Shown here: piece after piece, positions 58,924 to 61,512 of the stretch
How positions within the stretch are numbered: position 1 is the first letter of the stretch
Layout of the letters: each line of letters opens with the position of its first letter
Assembly: GCA_023426245.1 (NCBI GenBank)
Contig: JAFABB010000015.1
Location: 1-61,512, forward strand
Source of the DNA: Bacillota bacterium
GTDB taxonomy: Bacteria; Bacillota; UBA4882; UBA8346
Reading direction: 5' to 3'
DNA: 61,512 nt
Translations under genes and position numbers: made by a program
Notes under the pieces: generated by a model
Database searches by the model: none
What the model saw: the letters and a program-made list of their open reading frames with translations, nothing else
Told to the model about the DNA's origin: nothing

Positions 58924-59772
58924 TTAAATATCACTTAAACCCTTTCCGTTGCCTGAACCGGTGCAATTGCTCATCGATATGCTGGCAGTATTGCCATTTC
59001 GGGTAAATCCCCATCCTTTGTTGTTATATGCCGAGCAATTGGTGAGCTTATGGGAATAATTGCCCGGTCCTAATTTGAATCCATTACCATCGCCATCGCC
59101 GCCTTTTCCGTTACTGGAAGCGCTGCAGCCGCTAAATGTCACCGCGCCGGCGGCATCATACAAATCATAGCCGTCATCGGAATTACTGTTTGCGGTGCAA
59201 TTGGTAAATGAATTCCCCGTGCTGGAAGATAGTTTGCAGGCAAAACCGTCCGCATTCTCTCCATCGGTTTCCACATCATAATTGTTGGTGCTGGTACATC
59301 CGGAGATTACATTGCTTTTGGCGGTGCTTTTGTAAATTTGGATACCGGAATCAGCGCAACCGCTGATATTACAGCTAGAAACCGTATTGTTCCGTCCGGT
59401 AATACAAATACCGTTATCCCCCGCATTTTTAATGGTTACACCGGAGATGACCCAATAATTGCCGCTGATAAGAATCCCCCGGTTGCTAGAGCTGACATCC
59501 ATGTTGGAAAAGTCAAGAGTACCGCCTTTAATGGTAATCGCCGCACTGGAAGTGCCGCTGCCCGAACATTTCACCGTTTCATCAATGGAGATAGTACCGC
59601 TGATCGTAATCACATCTCCCGCCTCGGCGTCCTCCACGGCGCTTATTAAGGCACTCTCCGTTGTAACAGTTGTCGATGTCGCTAAAACCTTCGAAATTCC
59701 TCCATTAAAAAAGACCAAGCCCACCAAAGCCAAAACCATCATGACCATTACCAGAAATTTTTTTGAATCCAT
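58924..59772 (-). CDS. Pectate lyase family PL9-like secreted protein
   Basis: 282 residues from ATG 59772 (AAAGGGG upstream); the longer frame to 59859 has no site. Signal peptide at 1-30, then a right-handed beta-helix of about 250 residues. The calcium and catalytic motifs of PL9 enzymes appear in order: NADGFACKL, SDDGYDLYD and GNGFKLGPG, the last with the Lys that acts as base in PelL. It is shorter than known PL9 enzymes (about 400 residues), with no C-terminal extension, so activity is plausible but not certain. Confidence 0.8.
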   Translation of the reverse strand: MDSKKFLVMVMMVLALVGLVFFNGGISKVLATSTTVTTESALISAVEDAEAGDVITISGTISIDETVKCSGSGTSSAAITIKGGTLDFSNMDVSSSNRGILISGNYWVISGVTIKNAGDNGICITGRNNTVSSCNISGCADSGIQIYKSTAKSNVISGCTSTNNYDVETDGENADGFACKLSSSTGNSFTNCTANSNSDDGYDLYDAAGAVTFSGCSASSNGKGGDGDGNGFKLGPGNYSHKLTNCSAYNNKGWGFTRNGNTASISMSNCTGSGNGKGLSDI

Positions 59773-60339
59773 TTTTTCATACCCCTTTCCTTTTTTTATT
59801 TTTAAGCATTGAAAAATAATATAAACCCCTTCCTCCTTTCCATTTAATTTCAAATACAATATAAGATTGCTTTTTATTGCATTTGATCATTTTTTAAAAC
59901 CATTCTATCTGGTCACTAATTTTGAGAGACCCATGCAAAATATGACTTTTCCATGCTGTCCGATTGAGGGCTTGTCCAATTCGACGGAACATCCAAGGAG
60001 AAATGGTCTGGAATTTAAATTTGCGTACAACAAAGATGCATATTCCGAAGTAGAATTTATCGTGGGTTTATTGAAAATGAATCGATTGATGATTCATTCC
60101 ATACTCATTGTACTTTATATGGAATAATTTTACAGTACATATTTTGCCAATTTTGTAAATTTTATGATGTATTTTGCACATGAGCATCTTATCCCCTGCA
60201 TATTGTCACAAAACCAATACCTTCAGCGAACGGCCATGATTTTTGAAACCAGCCTGAAACCAAAATACCTTGAAAAAAGACATATAAAATGGTAGGATAA
60301 TTTCGAATAGACATAATAGAATATAATTTCGGAGCGGTT
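59773..60339. other. Long intergenic region, mostly empty
   Basis: 567 bases. I see a plus-strand frame of 86 codons at 59867-60127 without a ribosome binding site or family, and do not accept it. The right end holds the ankyrin gene's promoter (60270-60298). The rest shows nothing I can name. Confidence 0.5.
60270..60298 (+). promoter_or_regulatory. Candidate sigma-A promoter of ankyrin lipoprotein
   Basis: TTGAAA (60270-60275), 17 bases, then TAGGAT (60293-60298). The -35 matches the consensus at five of six positions and the -10 at four. It lies about 40 bases before the ATG at 60340. A TATAAT at 60322-60327 has no -35 partner. Confidence 0.45.
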
Positions 60340-61203
60340 ATGAATATTCAGCAGACAAAAAGGTTCTTGATACCGGTTTTCGTCCTATTGGTCGGCCATA
60401 TTCTATCCTCATGTTCTGGCGGAGAATCGGATAACTTGATGTCGGCCATCGCCAACCATAACATCCGTAACGTGGAATCCCTTTTAAAAAAAGGGGCCGA
60501 TATTGACCAAAGGAACTCCACAGGGAGCACGCCGTTAATGCTAGCCGCAAACCTCGGCCATACCGGCATCGTGAAACTGCTTCTAAAAAGTAAGGCCGAC
60601 GTAAACGCCGAAGATCCGGAAGGTGAGACCGCCTTGTCCTATGCGGCGATGAAAGGCCATGCGGATATAGCCGCCATACTCATCAAGAATCATGCCGATA
60701 TTAACCATAAAACCAAAAAAGACCATCTGACTCCTTTAATGGTAAGTTGCGCTTATGGGTATTTGGAGACCGCCAGACTGCTTGTGAAACATCACGCCGA
60801 TGTCAATGGGGAAAGCCGGGATGGTTTAACGCCTTTGTTTTATGCTTTCACAAAGGAAAACATGGCGATCGTCAAACTACTCATCCAAAACGGCGCCAAT
60901 GTTAATCATCGCGATCCCGGGGACGGCACTACCCCCTTAATGACCGTAACCAGTGCCGGTAATCGTCAACTCGCGGCCTTATTGATTGCTAACGGTGCTT
61001 TGGTAAATGCACAGGATTTATATGGTGACACAGCCCTGATGATAGCCTGTCGCAACCGCGATCTGAACATGGTGCGATTCCTTTTACAAAAGAAGGCCAA
61101 TCTCAATATCAAAGACCAACGCGGGAATACCGCTTTGATTCACGCGAAACGAACCAGGGTGAAAGCAGTCATTGAGCTGCTAAAAAGGACCGGCGCCCGG
61201 TAA
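60340..61203 (+). CDS. Ankyrin-repeat lipoprotein
   Basis: 287 residues, the only clear plus-strand gene. A signal peptide (FLIPVFVLLVGHILSSC) ends in a LSSC lipobox, so it should be lipidated at Cys25 and anchored at the envelope. About seven ankyrin repeats follow (NSTGSTPLMLAANLGH, DPEGETALSYAAMKGH and so on), ending in a short helix. GGAG lies 5 bases before the ATG. It resembles the ankyrin protein at 15261-16985 in repeat type but not in location. Confidence 0.9.
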   Translation: MNIQQTKRFLIPVFVLLVGHILSSCSGGESDNLMSAIANHNIRNVESLLKKGADIDQRNSTGSTPLMLAANLGHTGIVKLLLKSKADVNAEDPEGETALSYAAMKGHADIAAILIKNHADINHKTKKDHLTPLMVSCAYGYLETARLLVKHHADVNGESRDGLTPLFYAFTKENMAIVKLLIQNGANVNHRDPGDGTTPLMTVTSAGNRQLAALLIANGALVNAQDLYGDTALMIACRNRDLNMVRFLLQKKANLNIKDQRGNTALIHAKRTRVKAVIELLKRTGAR

Positions 61204-61233
61204 GCAGGCTCCTCCTTTTCTTCCTCCTCCCTT

Positions 61234-61512
61234 GAGTCTGTCAATAACTTTCTGCTTTTAGCCAAAAACATCAAGATAGATGGGGTTTAACTTTGTCGGG
61301 AAAACAGATTGATAACTGTAGCAAGACTTGACCCCAGCTCGGAATCCGGCCAGTCCATTTAATTAATACATCCTGAGTTGCCAGGTAAAGCATTTTCAGT
61401 AAGGCTTCATCGGTAGGAAATATGCTCTTGCTTTTAGTGACTTTACGTAATTGGCGATGAAAACTCTCAATGATATTTGTAGTATAGATAATCCTGCGAA
61501 TACTTGGCGGAT
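61234..61512 (-). mobile_element. IS256-family insertion sequence, one end
   Basis: The right part of the window carries the transposase end and a likely terminal repeat starting near 61234 (GAGTCTGTCAATAACTTTCT), the form expected for IS256-family ends. The other end lies beyond the window. Confidence 0.8.
61271..61512 (-). CDS. IS256-family transposase, C-terminal part (partial)
   Basis: About 79 codons are visible, ending at TGA 61271-61273; the N-terminal part lies beyond the right edge. The reading frame gives IIYTTNIIESFHRQLRKVTK, then TDEALLKMLYLATQDVL and GQVLLQLSIC, which is the conserved C-terminal region of IS256 transposases. The DDE glutamate region precedes it outside the window. 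Confidence 0.9.
   Translation of the reverse strand, partial: PPSIRRIIYTTNIIESFHRQLRKVTKSKSIFPTDEALLKMLYLATQDVLIKWTGRIPSWGQVLLQLSICFPDKVKPHLS

Noticed and set aside
59867..60127. 86-codon plus-strand frame
   Set aside because: No ribosome binding site, no signal or fold, no family; AT-rich intergenic DNA.

Overview
The window comes from a Bacillota-like (Firmicutes) bacterium of moderate GC content. The signs are the gene order flgM-flgN-flgK-flgL-fliW-csrA-hag, a YvyF-type flagellar zinc protein, comFC/comFA next to the flagellar genes, and strong AGGAGG-type ribosome binding sites. The branched-chain amino acid binding protein has a cleavable signal peptide without a lipobox. That would fit a diderm (outer-membrane) lineage, but this is an inference and no species is assigned. 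Almost every gene is on the minus strand; the only clear plus-strand gene is the ankyrin lipoprotein at 60340-61203.

Region 1 (1-17 kb) is an accessory island. Its core is three genes transcribed in the order Ser/Thr kinase with about 15 TPRs (7940-10543), a two-AAA Clp unfoldase fused to a C-terminal DUF1963/YwqG domain (4645-7908), a DUF2314 protein (4060-4506) and a small FHA protein (3609-4040). Around the core are many small proteins of families common in polymorphic-toxin immunity arrays (Imm22-like, DUF1963, DUF2262, DUF6985-like), two gene remnants and a large ankyrin protein, with no toxin visible. The Clp protein keeps an IGF tripeptide where ClpP-binding loops lie. The kinase N-terminus and the Clp linker share Thr-x-Leu motifs that could be phosphorylated and read by the FHA protein. 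I regard this kinase/FHA/Clp-DUF1963 set as the best candidate for an undescribed system: phospho-controlled proteolysis with an immunity-family domain.

Region 2 (17-22.5 kb) holds a secreted WD40-like propeller, a LURP-one/scramblase-like protein with an AIM24 protein, and a NarL-type response regulator with a multi-TM histidine kinase. Three transcription units here share a palindrome GGGTGAA-N4-TTCACCC upstream, and two share about 110 bp of upstream DNA.

Region 3 (22.6-31.2 kb) is metabolic: DUF502, AlkD-like, L-asparaginase, a complete branched-chain amino acid ABC transporter (livKHMGF) and a cold shock protein. It also carries a 42-bp tandem repeat, two MITE-like elements (a third lies at 20.3 kb), and a dispersed structured repeat whose second copy is interrupted by one of those elements.

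Region 4 (31.4-57.9 kb) is the flagellar locus. fliS, fliD and flaG come first in coordinate order. Then comes an eight-gene operon running from a giant Maf-type glycosyltransferase through legB, legC, legG, legI, legH, ptmE and legF, i.e. the legionaminic acid pathway that would supply the nonulosonate for flagellin. After it come hag with a CsrA-type hairpin leader, csrA, fliW, an oversized flgL with five inserted beta repeats, flgK, flgN, flgM, yvyF, comFC and comFA.

Region 5 (58-61.5 kb) has an adhesin-E-like secreted protein, three tandem palindromic repeats, a PL9 pectate-lyase-like protein, the ankyrin lipoprotein and the end of an IS256-family element.
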